The position numbers and the translations under genes are program-made. A stretch of DNA of 64,000 nt from Ramazzottius varieornatus (Eukaryota; Tardigrada; Eutardigrada; Parachela; Ramazzottiidae): assembly GCA_001949185.1 (NCBI GenBank), contig BDGG01000001.1:4890629-4954628 (forward strand). Direction: 5' to 3'. Below the pieces are notes generated by a model that saw only the letters and a program-made list of their open reading frames with translations, was not told where the DNA came from and searched no databases. Positions 24,916 to 36,494 of the stretch are shown here, in pieces; the stretch's first letter is position 1, and each line of letters opens with the position of its first letter.

Positions 24916-27179
24916 TTAGTGGTGACTGTGGTGTTCGATAGACGTATGGACTTTACACTGTAAAAATTTCTAGCCTCGACCAAAACGCAAGATTTCGGAG
25001 AAAGACACCAAGAAAGCACGATGGCCTCGTCAGGGAACAATGTTGTTTTGAAACATAGCATCATAGAAGGGCAGCGACATCAGGCGCCTATAGAGACTCC
25101 AAGTTCCTAACGTCGCTGCCCTTCTATGATGCTTTGCCTGAAAACAGAAATACTATTAGGAGTCTCCAGGTGTTTTCAGGGATTTCTCGCCTCTTAACCC
25201 AACGTATCAAGGGGTTACGTTGTTGTGCTCCCTTTAGGAGAGAGCCAACACTGTGTAACAATGAACCGCCGTGTAAAAATATCTACACGGAGGATCCGTC
25301 AACTGGCAGCCGATCTTGACTCTCGCCAGAGCTGATAGCTGACAAAACTGAGACGTTTTTCATTCAGTACTAAACCAATAATTACTCTGTGACAGTCAAT
25401 AATGGAACACTTCCCTCTTTAAGATCCGTGGGCTTCCGTACCGCCTAACAGCCTAAAACCTATTTTCCACCTTCATGGACCATGGTATAATTACATACAT
25501 ATAATTATGTAATTATATCTTGCTTGTTCGATGGCGTTCACAATGCTGCAGATCTGCCACCTACCGGCGACTACTGTACAACGCACTGCGTCTCAACTCT
25601 CAAGTCCCAACCTCAACTTCGGGCAACTTGGGCAAGATTCGCAAGAGTCCAACCGTGTGGAAATATCTCTTACAACTTTCCCGTGATATCATAAGGTAGC
25701 TTCATAGTACTGCGTGTGTTTCTATCATTCAGTTGGAGCGGCGATACTGGAGAGTGGAGACGAACGGCAGAAAGCTGCAGATAGTGCCAAGACCACCTGT
25801 GATCCAACTGATCTTGTCGACACTCACGCAACGTGGAAATCCGACTCCTCCATGACATTCCAGCTATTTTGAACAGCAACTGAAGTTTGGAGCTTGTGAA
25901 ACATCATGGGCAACCGGAAACGATCTGTGACTGGAAACTGCGACTATCCACGCTCACCGTCTGCTACATCGACAGCGTGCTGGCCCCCATCTCATGCGGA
26001 AATATCTCCTGATGGCCTGTCTTCCCTAGAACAATCGGTCGATCCTCCGCTACTTATCAGCAAGTAGGTCCACTTCGTGTTGTCCTGTCTGCAGACTGTG
26101 GCATAAGTTTGGACGAGGACTCTGCATGGTTCATTCCGGCAGAGCACGAGGCCACCTGTTGAACCACACGTCTGTGGAACGCACCCACGTGATCTTCGGG
26201 GCGTCTATTCACCAGAGTTCGCGGCTGGGTCGATCACGTGGCTTGCGTTATACGGTCGATTTGCTAAATCTGTATTGCATTAAACATCCATAGTCCCATA
26301 GTCGGTAGTTCAGTAACTCCAGGTCATTTTATGATACCCTAGTTTGCGTTGCATGCCGCAAAGAATTTCGGGCAGATGGCGGTTATAAACCGTCACTTTT
26401 GATTCCGGGCGATCATGCAAATAGCCAGGACGTTAGGTTATAGAGCTCACTGATAAGGTATCGGGAAAACTCTGTTTGCGAATGGCTACGCTCCCGCTAC
26501 GTTTAAGATGCGTCCCCACTGTTGAAACTCACAGATGTCGTGCGAGAGAAATGTCCTAAATTTCTGTTGACCAATCTGTAAATTCTGCAGTGCCAAACTT
26601 TGGAATCTTGTACCTATTTGCAGGGGGTGTATAGCGAGTAAAAGTACAGGAAGCGACGTGTGGGGTTGGTAAACCTAACTTGGAAACAGCACAGTGATGC
26701 CTCCTCTAAGTGAGCATCTACCTTTCTAATTTAGCGTCTTTGGATATCTCATCGAAGACCGCACAGGTAGTTAGCTAAGGTCCTAAGGAAAGCACGCGCT
26801 GCATGTTTCTAACTGAATCAACATTCACCTTCGCTCTGAGCGGGATTAGTCGTCGAGCGACATCGTTGGTGATTGCGTCTCGTCTGGTACTGATAAGACG
26901 AGATACTGAACAGCTTGAAAAACACACTTTGACTACGGGCTAAAAAATACAGCCATTGCCTATCTTGTTTCTGCTCGTTTCCGCCATCTAACCACTACAG
27001 CGTAATGACAAGAACGCTTATGGCAGTGTGGTAAGAAGCTGTCATTGCCAGGTTTATCATCGGAAGCCAGGAGATAACTATGGTTTTCCCTTAGCAGCTG
27101 AGCTTATGGCCGACTGATTCGTGTTTTGACTTGCAGTGGATCGGAGGAGCAACAGGTTGCAAGTGCGAAAAGGCTGAAG
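24916..27179. other. Intergenic stretch, no confident gene
   Basis: Contains a perfect 21-bp hairpin (25058-25132) and an AT-rich palindrome (about 25477-25509). Frames at 25134-25319 and 25670-25879 have no domain. An upstream first exon or UTR of the ESRP gene probably lies here, because an acceptor (CTTGCAG at 27136) precedes its first recognised ATG in frame. Confidence 0.4.
25058..25132. repeat. Perfect 21-bp hairpin, 33-nt loop
   Basis: Arms 25058-25078 and 25112-25132 are exact reverse complements (GCATCATAGAAGGGCAGC...). The loop contains GGCGCC. Confidence 0.9.
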
Positions 27180-30100
27180 ATGGACGAGGAAGACCGTGGA
27201 GCCACGTACTATTTGCTGCTGTATGGATGCACGGGGTACGGCGAACTGTCGCTCAAATCGAACTGTGGTGATGGGGATGTGTCCAAAGGGGGTACCAGTA
27301 CGGGTAATGCTGCTGGTGGTGGGTCCGACGTGGGAATGAAGAGGGAGGCTCTTTCTCCCTCTGTTAACGTTGCAGCTGGTGCGGGTCTAAATGCTCAGTT
27401 ATCCTACTCTTGGGATGAAGAAGCTGACTCTGTCCTCTTGGCTTGGGCTCTCTTGCGGGCTTCCGACAACAAGGTACGGTATGCTTTTTTCGCTTCCTGG
27501 TTTCCTTCCCCAGTGTTCCCCGGTGAGTTACGTAGTAGGGAAAATTTGTCGGATAGAAGATTCTTCCGCTTGGCCGAATTGTCGGGGTTTTCTGCTGGCA
27601 AGGTGGATGTTTTTGGTTGAGCTTGACAAGAGCACTTGGTACGAGCGAGCAAACAGGTTTCTCCTCGCTGGTTGCGGATCGTGTTATGTAACAGTCTAGA
27701 ATGCAAACTTTCGCCTGTGTTTTTCTTGATGTGGACCAATGTACCATAACAGACGCATGTTTTCTCAGTGACGTCGGTTTTCTTTGTGTGGTCTCATTAT
27801 GGTAGTGGGTCTATATTTTTGTTGCACCAGGTCTTGTTGGTGGATGAACGCCAAATTCGATCGTTGTCCGGTTCGGCTAAACTGAACGATGCATTCGCCA
27901 CACGAGCCAACTTGACGAATGAGGAACTGCTGCAAAGTCCGTTCAGTTTCTCTGACGTGATTGCACAGGTAAAATGTGTAGTTCGAATCGTTCATTTTCC
28001 CAGTTTTCGAGAGGATCGGAGAGTACTGAGTCTTTATATGCTCGGTTTAGATGCAGAATCGGGTGGACGAGAATGTCGGACCAAAGGACTCTGTGGTATG
28101 CGTGACTCCTGGCTGCGAGCTTCTTCGTCAACAGCTACTTCCCGAATGCGTCCGTCGTGGTGTGGAGGTGCCTGCCTTCTTCTTCTCATACGTGGATCTC
28201 TTCGATGTCGAAGGCAGCAAGAGTATGCTCAGCGTGAATATTTCGTCAATTCCAGACCGCCTCTCGGAGCTGATGGAAAGTAAGTCCCCCGTCTTGCCCA
28301 GTAGCTCGCCATCAATCGAGCGAGATATTTCGTTTTCGCCATGACAATATGGGAAATGTTGCGAATGTCCCCGTTAGACAATCAGCTGAAGCTGAACGAA
28401 AGAGAGGAAGGACTGACTTACGGCACGCAACGAGTGACGGAAATGGTGGCGTTGGTGCAAGCCGCCTCTTCGCAGCATCTCGACGGTCTCGTCCCTCAGA
28501 CAATCTCACAGCGATATGAACCGGGCCTATGGTAAATACCAGCTACTCGTTCGGCTGTAAGAAGCCTGTGGTTAGCCTGTTTTGATGAGAAGTCTTGCAG
28601 TAAGAGGGAAGACATCTTGGATGACGCGGTGGTACGTACCCGAGGTCTGCCCTGGCAAGCGTCGGACCAAGACCTGGCTCGCCTTTTCTTCGGGCTGGAT
28701 GTCCCCAGGTACCAAATTCGACTAACACACAAAGTGTCCCGTTGTAGATGTGACGGGTAATTTTATCTTGCAGAGGTGGTATTGCTTTGTGCCTCAGCTC
28801 CACTGGTCGGCGAAATGGCGAAGCGATCGTCCTGTTGGCCAACAGTCAGCAGCGGGCGCTTGCCCTACTGCGGAATCGCCATCATATGGATCGTCGCTAT
28901 GTGGAAATCTATCCGGCACTCGCGGAAGATTTCCAGCACGTAACAGGAGGTTCGTCCACTGGCCGACTTTCATCGGACTAAAAATCCCGTTCATCTTGGC
29001 AATAAACACATCCGCCAGTGTGACTTTTCTTCAGGCTGTACCAGCGAAGCCGAAGCTTTCCTGCACAAACCAGCCGACGTCATAGTTCGAATGCGAGGTC
29101 TGCCCTACGAGGCCACCGCCAGCCAAATCTGCCAGTTCTTCGCCGACGGCGGTGTCGAAGTGGTCGATGGTGAAGACGGGGTCCTCTTCGTGAAAAGCCG
29201 TAACGACCGTTCCACGGGTGACGCTTTCGTCCTCTTTCGAACCGAAGAAGACGGTCAGAAAGCCCTGGACAAGAACAAGCAACGTATCGGCTCCCGATAC
29301 ATCGAGCTGTTCCGCTCCACCACGTCCGAAGTGCAACAAGTCATGAACAAGACCCAGGAACAGAAAGAAGCTCAGCAGCCTCTGATCCCTATCCCACCCC
29401 CTTTACCTTTCCCTGCGCTCTTTATTCCCCCACAACAGCCACCCAAGGTGGAGAAGACGTGTTTGAGGTTGAGAGGCTTGCCTTTCGAAGCGGACGTTGA
29501 GGACATTTTGGGTTTCCTCGGCCCGCACTCGGCACATATTGTCATGCAGGGTATCCATATGGTCTACAACGCACAAGGTAACGCCTGCGGAGAGGCCTTT
29601 GTCCAGATGGACAGTGACCAGGCTGCATTCAGAGCCAGTATCGATCGTCATCACAAGTTTATCGACATGGGCAAGTATAACAAGAAGAACCGGTACATTG
29701 AGGTATACCAGTGCAGTCCGGATGAAATGTCTGGTGGTGCCATTATGAGCCCTCTGACGTCACCACAAGGTCCTGGAGGAAGTACCCAGCAGGTGGCGCC
29801 ACCGAATATACCGTTTCCGCTTACTCGCCAACCCATCCTCTCTCAAGGTACTTTCCTTCACTTTCCTGTTGTCTGCGCTACGTTGAACTTTTTCGTATTG
29901 CGTAGGTTTGGGTGGCTTGAATTCTTTCGGGCTTCAGCAGCAAGTTCCACAAGCGACCATTCTCAACGCCAACCTGGCGCGACTGCAGATGCTGATGGGC
30001 CAGCCCGGCCCGAATGCTAGCCTTCTCCAGCAGATGATGGCTGCTGGGGGACTTCAGCAGCAAAACCAAGCGTTGAATCTCAGTGGGCTGAACCAGTGGC

Positions 30101-30707
30101 CGCTCAACCCGACTTCGCACATATCGCCAACCTTTCTCTTCCCTCAGTCTGTGATACCTCAGCAGTTGCCCCCACGGTTTCCGAACCAAGCATCCTTCTT
30201 CAGTAATATTCCCTCCAATGTCAATGTCCGTGCCAAAGACAGCGCCACTTATTCCTTTCTATATCTTCGCAACCTACCCTTCGCAGCTACGCCCCACGAC
30301 GTCGCACTTTTCCTTGGTGGTCCCCATGTGGTAAGATTATTTCGCACAAACCATTCCTCGACCAGTAGGAGATCGGCAAACGAGATGTACAGGACCGTTA
30401 TCTCAAGTGGCGCATTTTTTCGTTGTTTGTAGCCGGAAGGGCGCACTGTCTGAGATAACGATCTTGTTCGTTTCGTTTGCGACCTAGGAAATGTGAGTTG
30501 TGACGGAAGAATACTGTAATTCTAAGTGATGTATTGGTATGGTAGGTGGGAGCGGATTGTGTTCAGATGAGCCGGCACCTGGATGGTCGACCCAATGGTG
30601 AAGCAGTGGTACTGGTGGAAGATCGTAGCCTGGCCGAGCGACTTGTTCGCCAAAAGAACCAGACACTTTTGGCCGGCCGTAAAATTATTGTTAGCCACCT
30701 TGCTTAA
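27180..30707 (+). CDS. Fusilli / epithelial splicing regulatory protein (ESRP)
   Basis: Nuclear RNA-binding splicing regulator. Nine exons: 27180..27473, 27831..27968, 28051..28279, 28378..28531, 28601..28708, 28774..28949, 29035..29847, 29906..30330, 30546..30707; 832 aa in one frame. The N-terminal part has the DnaQ-like fold region seen in ESRPs (YYLLLYGCTGYGEL). RRM1 is at about 281-360 (VVRTRGLPWQASDQDLARLF, RRNGEAIVLL), RRM2 at about 383-463 (VIVRMRGLPYEATASQ, RYIELFRSTTSEVQQV), RRM3 at about 507-591 (CLRLRGLPFEADVEDIL, RYIEVYQCS). A Gln/Asn-rich linker follows, then a complete fourth RRM at about 752-829 (FLYLRNLPFAATPHDVALFL, GRPNGEAVVLV). An in-frame acceptor at 27136 suggests an extra upstream exon. 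A hairpin MITE occupies the last intron. A variant poly(A) signal ATTAAA lies at about 30784. Confidence 0.92.
30368..30487. mobile_element. Hairpin MITE, AAGTGGCGCA family, copy 2
   Basis: Left arm GATCGGCAAACGAG...CTCAAGTGGCGCA, right arm GCGCACTGTCTGAG...GTTTGCGACC. It fills most of the last ESRP intron (30331-30545). Confidence 0.75.
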
Positions 30708-31225
30708 GATTTGTTGCGTTCTGTTCGGCTTGTGTTCATGCTAATACTTTTCCTGATGTATTCCTCATGGAAAAAGGAGTGGAATTAAATATTGCGTCGT
30801 CGAATAGACTGACTGCATTAGGCAAAAGAAACTCATTTTAACTTGTTGACATCACTGGGATATTACATAACTGTAATGAAATTTGGCAGGACATTTTACT
30901 TTGACTTTATGCCGCAGGGTCTTTGGGTATTGTCGACGGTGTACGTAAAGATTTACTTTCATCTCATTTGATCAATTTCTCGGGCAAGAGCTGTGTGGAA
31001 CGGGTATTCTGTAGTGGGTCGTCAATACTTCGTTTTCAACCTTTGACGCAAGTAGAAAGTTTACGTCACTAAAGTATTTTTACCGTGGTATGCGACACGC
31101 AAGACTGAGGCTTTTCTTGACCAACTGGAAAAAGTGCCGAATGGGACCATGAGTAAGAACACGGAGGTGTTTCGGATTATTCCGCCTGGAAGAAATATGG
31201 TTTCGCTCTAATCTAGAACCGAGTC
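30708..31225. other. Intergenic, ESRP 3' side / B3GalT 5' side
   Basis: 518 bp with an ATTAAA near 30784. No repeat or ORF is recognised. Confidence 0.5.
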
Positions 31226-32619
31226 ATGAGGCTGCCGACTGAAAAGATTATCTTGCGGGTACTGGTTCCTACACTAGCTTGCCTTACGCTCTTCATGTTT
31301 TCGATCGTCAAATGGGAGAACATCTCTGCCATCTATTTCCGACCGGCGGAAGAAGTCAAAAGAGTCCAGCTCGAAATAATGGAAGTAATAGGGCCTGACA
31401 AACAGGATCTGGCTGCGTGGGAGCGCTTGGCTGGTAGCGAACTGGACCTGGAGGAAACTCGCTGGATACGTTACCTTCTGATGGAGCCACAAGGTACGTG
31501 GGCGTCTTTACGAAAACTCGAACTCAGGGTGATTATTTCGAGAATCCCTTGTCGTGACCTTCTTCGGTCATTGCAGAGACAGTGATTTTCCCCGATAACA
31601 CCAAGTACTTGCTCACACCTTCCGCAGTCCGCAACAGGAGCTCTTCGACGGAGTATCTTTTCATCATCTTCACACATTCAGCCGTCTCTCATTTTAAGAT
31701 GCGTACCAAGGTGAGTATCGCTACATGAAGAAAACCATCTCAGTTTATCTCACCGGTGTCAAGCTAATGGTGCTTTCAGGTGAGGGAAACGTGGGCGGAT
31801 ACGAACTACCTTCGACGGACCAAGTCAATCAACTTCTTCGTAATGGGATCACCAGCCGGCAATGACGAACACTGTCATGAGTTGCAAGCCAACGTCACTG
31901 CGGAAAGCGAACTCTACCAGGACATTTTGCAAGGAGACTTTATCGACACGTACCGAAACCTGACTCTCAAGCACCGCCTGGCTCTCCGCTTCTTGTCCGA
32001 AGAATGCAACGAGACGAGCTACCGCTTTGCTTTCAAGACAGACGACGACATCGTCCTCGACGTGATCGCTTTCGCCCATTACATGACAAATGTGGACGAG
32101 ACAAAGTTAGTTGACCCAGAAAGAAGTATTTACTGCGCACATACGGTCCTTTCGGAGATCACGCCGAGAGTCGAAGATTTCAAGTGGTATATCAAACCCG
32201 AGGAGTATGCCGGCCAAAAATATCCGACATTTTGTATTGGAAACGCGTACTTGTTGACGAGTCAGCTTCCGACCTTACTGTACGACATGTCGTTCTACAC
32301 CAAGCCCCTCTGGGTCGACGACGCATATTTTTCGGGGCTCGTGGCTTACAATGTGGGGAACGTGTCCTACGTTCAACTGCCTGGACAATTCATAACCGTA
32401 CCCATACAGTACAACTCGACTGCGGAAGCTCTGAAAGCAAAGAAATGGCTGGTCCACACTTGGCAAAACCCTGACGATTTTGACCGTTATCACTTGGCGT
32501 TCCATAGCCGTCACGATCTCGATATTCGCGAACAGTACCGCAAAAGTTTGACAAACATTTCAGAGGAGCTTAAGTCGGACGATATTTTTGAATATTTACC
32601 CAAGGCCAACCCGAAATGA
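31226..32619 (+). CDS. Beta-1,3-galactosyltransferase family (GT31)
   Basis: Golgi type II glycosyltransferase adding a hexose in beta-1,3 linkage; acceptor and sugar are not deducible. Three exons: 31226..31493, 31577..31710, 31780..32619; 413 aa. A short cytoplasmic tail is followed by the membrane anchor (about residues 9-27, ILRVLVPTLACLTLFMFSIV). Family motifs: VRETWADTNYL (the R-x-x-I/V-R-x-T-W block, crossing the exon 2/3 junction), the DDD metal/UDP-sugar site at residues 222-224 (FKTDDDIVLDV), CIGNAYLLT and WVDDAYFSGLVAY (the E/D-D-V-Y-x-G block). N-glycosylation sites are frequent. Length is normal for B3GALT/B3GNT enzymes. The first exon ATG follows a stop-rich leader. Confidence 0.92.
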
Positions 32620-33339
32620 AAAGTTTAATGTAGTCGTTGAAGCTAATTTCGTAAACCGAAACCGACTTCCGCGTTCTGCGATCTTTGTGCTGAGGTATAC
32701 GTAGCCATTGCTTGGAGAAAATCACACCAACGGCGGTATATGTACCGTTGTGCTGGCATTGCTGCCAACTGGAACGCTTAACAATAATAATTATTCTACT
32801 TTGCAGCGCTCACTGTTAGGTCTGAAGCGTTTTACAATTTTCGGTTCTTATGGAGGCTTTTATTTTTGGCCCGGCTTCAAGTAAGCTGTTTAGTTATGCT
32901 GGAAAACTGCGTGAAAAACTCGACTAATATAACTTCCGGTGGGGAAGTAGTATCGTCGGTTTCTGCTCCAACCTGCTCAAAGCTGCGCCAAGCATTTCAG
33001 CGAACTTTGGCAGGATGTAGGTCGGTTTAGTAAACCTGGTTGATTCCGATCCAGAACTCGAAAGTCTGCGAGCACTCTTTTACAGTAATCACACCGAATG
33101 CATAAGTCGAAGGGTTGTCAGGAAACGCTTTCGTAGTTGAATGCAATCAAGGAAGCAGGCGGGAAACGAACTTAACATTCGGAATCAGTTTTTGGGCGAA
33201 CAGTGTACTGAATCTGCCGCTAAGCTACTCTGCTCTATTATTTTCTGACGAAGAACGGCCCAACTGTGATGTACTTTTCGTATTAAACAAAGGAGCTGGA
33301 CACTATTTTGCAGTAAAGGGATAATTTCTATCAACAAGG
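32620..33339. other. Intergenic, no feature seen
   Basis: 720 bp between two plus-strand genes. The frame at 33115-33324 has no recognisable domain. Confidence 0.45.
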
Positions 33340-35531
33340 ATGGATTCGACGCAGTCGGATCCCCCTGAAGTCCCTCCTTCAGCCTATGCGCCGCGCCATC
33401 CTCGTAACTCGAATGTCCGCGACACATTCGATTCTATTGCGCCATTTCAGCCACTTCGGAAAGATGGCTGCGGTGTGCCGCGTAACCTTACTCGGGAGTT
33501 CCATCACTTCAGTATTGTACCCATTGAAGAGGTGGACGATGATGAAGGATGCTACATCGGCGATTGCGACAATCCTCCGAAAAAGAGATCGATGAAGACA
33601 CCGAGTCAGATTGCAATGGAGGAAGGCGTCAACGGCAAACATCAAAAATGTTGGATGGCCAAAGATGTTGTTATTGATCTGATTGACAATCCGAATCTCG
33701 ATCTTGAAAAGTACGAGGAACAGAAGCGGAAAGAAGATGAGAGGATCAAGCTGGAAGAACTGCAGAGGAAGGCTAAGCAGGAAGCCTCGGCCAAAGCCAA
33801 AGGCCGATTCAACAAAGCGCTGATGGCCACTCGTCAGTACGAGTTACTTCCGTATCTCATGCCAAAATTGTATTCAAACTCTTGCCATTCAGATAGATGA
33901 GAATGTGTCTGTTTCAGGGATGAGGAACATCTTGAATGAGAACATCGAAACGATGAAGCTAGAGCGCGAAATGGGCGACTGCAAACCCAAGAGACGGTTC
34001 GAAGACCCATTGATCCGTCTTCAAAGGCGCATGATCAACGAAAATAAAGCCCATTTTATTTTGTGAGTTCTGCTCCCTTCGCCTTTTATATGGAATATTT
34101 TTTTCGTCTGTCTATCCGGTACCTAACTTCGAAGCTGGGCAAACAAAACGTTCAAGATCATTTTCATTTGTGGCGCAGCCTTCCAGCTAAAACAACGAGA
34201 ACATGCGTCACTTAACAAACGACCTTATACTGTACGATTTGTTTGCCCAGCTCCCATTTTGTTTTTCCGCGAAACCTTTTAAAATTATTCGAGAGGTCAT
34301 TTGCTGTTTCGTAGGTTGCATGAGCGGTTACTAGAGTTGTGGAAGAAAAGCATCCTCTGTGACGTCATCATAAAAACCTGCGACGGTCTCGTTCCCTGTC
34401 ACTCCGCCATGTTGTCCGCGCACTGCAGGTACTGGGCCGAATACTGTAACGAGACCACCGGCGACGCCTGCCGCATGCCTCCATCGCCCGTCGAGCTGGA
34501 CTTCCGAAGGCGAGTTACGGGTCTCGGTATCCGTACCGTGCTGAACTACCTGTACAGCGGACGGATCAAAGTCGACCATCACAACTGCGTCGAGGTCTTC
34601 GACGCTGCTCGCGCTCTCAAGATTCGAGACTTGACGCATCTGACAGAACGTTTCATCAAGGTTCTTCTTCAAGACCACAACCTATGGAGTGTGGTCACCG
34701 CCACCAGAGACAAGTTTCCTTCTTCTATCTTCGACATTGCATGGACGAAGTTGGCCACACGGTTTGTTCGGTTATCAAAGTCGCCTGAGTTCAAGCAGCT
34801 CAGCCTGGAAGATCTCATCTGGTTCCTGCAGTCCGACGAACTTCTTGTATCCGTACGTGAACTCTCGGTCTCTCGAGGTACTAATCTTTTCGGAATTTGA
34901 TGTGTGTTTTCCAGAGTGAGTACCAAGTGTTCGAAGCAGCGATGATCTGGTTCAAGGAGGAACGCGACGCTCGCAAACGGTACTTCCGGCGGCTGATGGA
35001 ATGCGTGCGGTTCGCCTACATGACCACGGACGAGTTGGTTGAATGTATGAAATACGACGTCATCTTCCAGGAAGAACTGGGCATCGACATTCTCTGTGAA
35101 GCCAACTTGTACGTATAGTTATGTCACGGACTTCAGGTAGGTTGGGCGTGGTTCAATGCAATGTTTTCTGTGTGTTCAGGGCCAAGCTTCTTGCTCATGA
35201 GAACCAGCAATGGTCGGGATACGAGATCCCCCCGGCACGCCGCCCGGACTTCGAGCCCAGAGTAAAAGCTTTCGAGAATCCAGGCCGGATGGAGAGGCTA
35301 CAGGAGAAAGCTCTAATGAAGACCTTGGACAAACGAGGTACGTCATATTCAGTCTCGCAAGAACCGATAACCTGTGTTGTATTACAATATTGTATCCGGT
35401 TCAGTTTCGTATTTTATTCCTTGGTCTAATTGGTGTTGTTTACAGTGTCGACGAACAATCTGGATTTGGGCAAGCTATTCGACAAGAAGTTCCTCGTACC
35501 TGTTTACCACGAAGTACGAGCCAGCTTTTAG
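33340..35531 (+). CDS. BTB-BACK domain protein with long charged N-terminus
   Basis: Six exons: 33340..33832, 33918..34062, 34315..34852, 34915..35108, 35180..35337, 35446..35531; 537 aa in one frame. Residues 1-212 are charged with a Lys/Glu-rich helical stretch (EEQKRKEDERIKLEELQRKA), then a BTB domain from about 215 (LHERLLELWKKSILCDVIIK, HSAMLSAHCRYWAEYC, VLNYLYSGRI). A BACK-like helical region follows (FKQLSLEDLIWFLQSDEL, FEAAMIWFKEERDARKRYF, YMTTDELVECM). No Kelch repeats follow; the tail is about 80 residues. BTB-BACK proteins often act as cullin-3 substrate adaptors, which is inference here. The exon 1 donor is GTCAGT, chosen because the neighbouring GTACGA leads to a stop in exon 2. 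A hairpin MITE sits in intron 2. Confidence 0.8.
34132..34255. mobile_element. Hairpin MITE, AAGTGGCGCA family, copy 3
   Basis: Left arm GAAGCTGGGCAAACAAAACG...TTTGTGGCGCA, right arm TGCGTCACTTAAC...GATTTGTTTGCCCAGCTCCC. The terminal repeats are unusually clear in this copy. It lies inside the BTB-BACK intron 34063-34314. Confidence 0.85.
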
Positions 35532-36494
35532 AGGAGTCCAAAAGTCATGAATCTTCGTTGGTCGAAGGAAGACGTCGCGCTAGTCCACGTGAACAAGATA
35601 GCCTTTTTCCCTTTTACCAAGCATCTGCGATCTTTCTTACAAGTTTTATTGCTTTATTGTGTCGAAAACGTTGAAGACTGCACTGGTCTTCCATCACGGT
35701 CGTTCCGAAGCTATTTGATGGGTTGAACTCCACGGTTCGAATCGTAACATTTCAGATGAAATTCACCGCAAACGCACAAACTGGGGCAAACACACAAGCT
35801 GTACAAATAGAACTAAATAATCCTACAGCTCAAATTCTGACAACGCTAGTGCGGAAAAGTGAATATCTGCTTAACACCTTCAGCACGATCGTTTTCATGT
35901 TTGCAGAATACTACCGTCCTCTTTGTGTATACAGGAATTTTATTGGCTGGTACTGTGTTGCGGATGCTGGTCCAACCAATAGGCAATTTTCCAAATTTCA
36001 AAATTCGGATAATTGGCAGGCCATGAACGCCAAACCTCAAAAGGGAGAACTGGTCGTCTTGATTTTCTTCTGACCGCACTGATGACTACAAAATTTATCC
36101 CAGGCTCGGCTTCGATAGATAAGACTGTCCCCAGTACACCAGTTTTTTCTAGGCGAATACCGTGCACGTGTCTCGCGCGAAGAGACGAAACACCAAATTT
36201 CACCAAAACCACCCGAAACCGTAGAAAAAATTTCCAGCGTGCGGGGGTTTTGCTGACCGCTGGTTATTAGTGTTGCTTTGGTGAGAAGACCGAGGTACAT
36301 GCAAACAAAAAGACCGTGACCCGAAAGACCAAAAGCTAAAACTGGGAGGTGAATAAAACTGAGTGATTGTATACACAAAGAGGACGGTCGTACGCAGAGT
36401 GTTAAAAGCTCTAAATAATAATCGTTCCTGCAGTCGTAGCAGCTTCTATCAAATCGGGATGAGCCTTGAGTTCTCAAAGCTTAGTTAGTTTCTG
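35532..36494. other. Convergent intergenic region, mostly a MITE
   Basis: Between the BTB-BACK stop and the adiponectin-receptor stop. 35871-36405 is a TTAA-flanked MITE, and the frames seen there (35846-36079 minus, 36037-36477 minus) are repeat sequence. Confidence 0.6.
35871..36405. mobile_element. TTAA-flanked MITE, copy 1 (piggyBac-type target site)
   Basis: 535 bp bounded by TTAA on both sides, with inverted ends CACCTTCAGCACGATCG.../...CGGTCGTACGCAGAGTG and internal complementary GTCCTCTTTGTGTATAC / GTATACACAAAGAGGAC. A second full-length copy is at 41527-42060. TTAA is the piggyBac-superfamily target; no transposase is present. Confidence 0.8.

Noticed and set aside
35730-35750. GGTTCGAATC, a tRNA B-box-like word
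   Set aside because: No A box or cloverleaf could be drawn around it; no tRNA gene found in the window.
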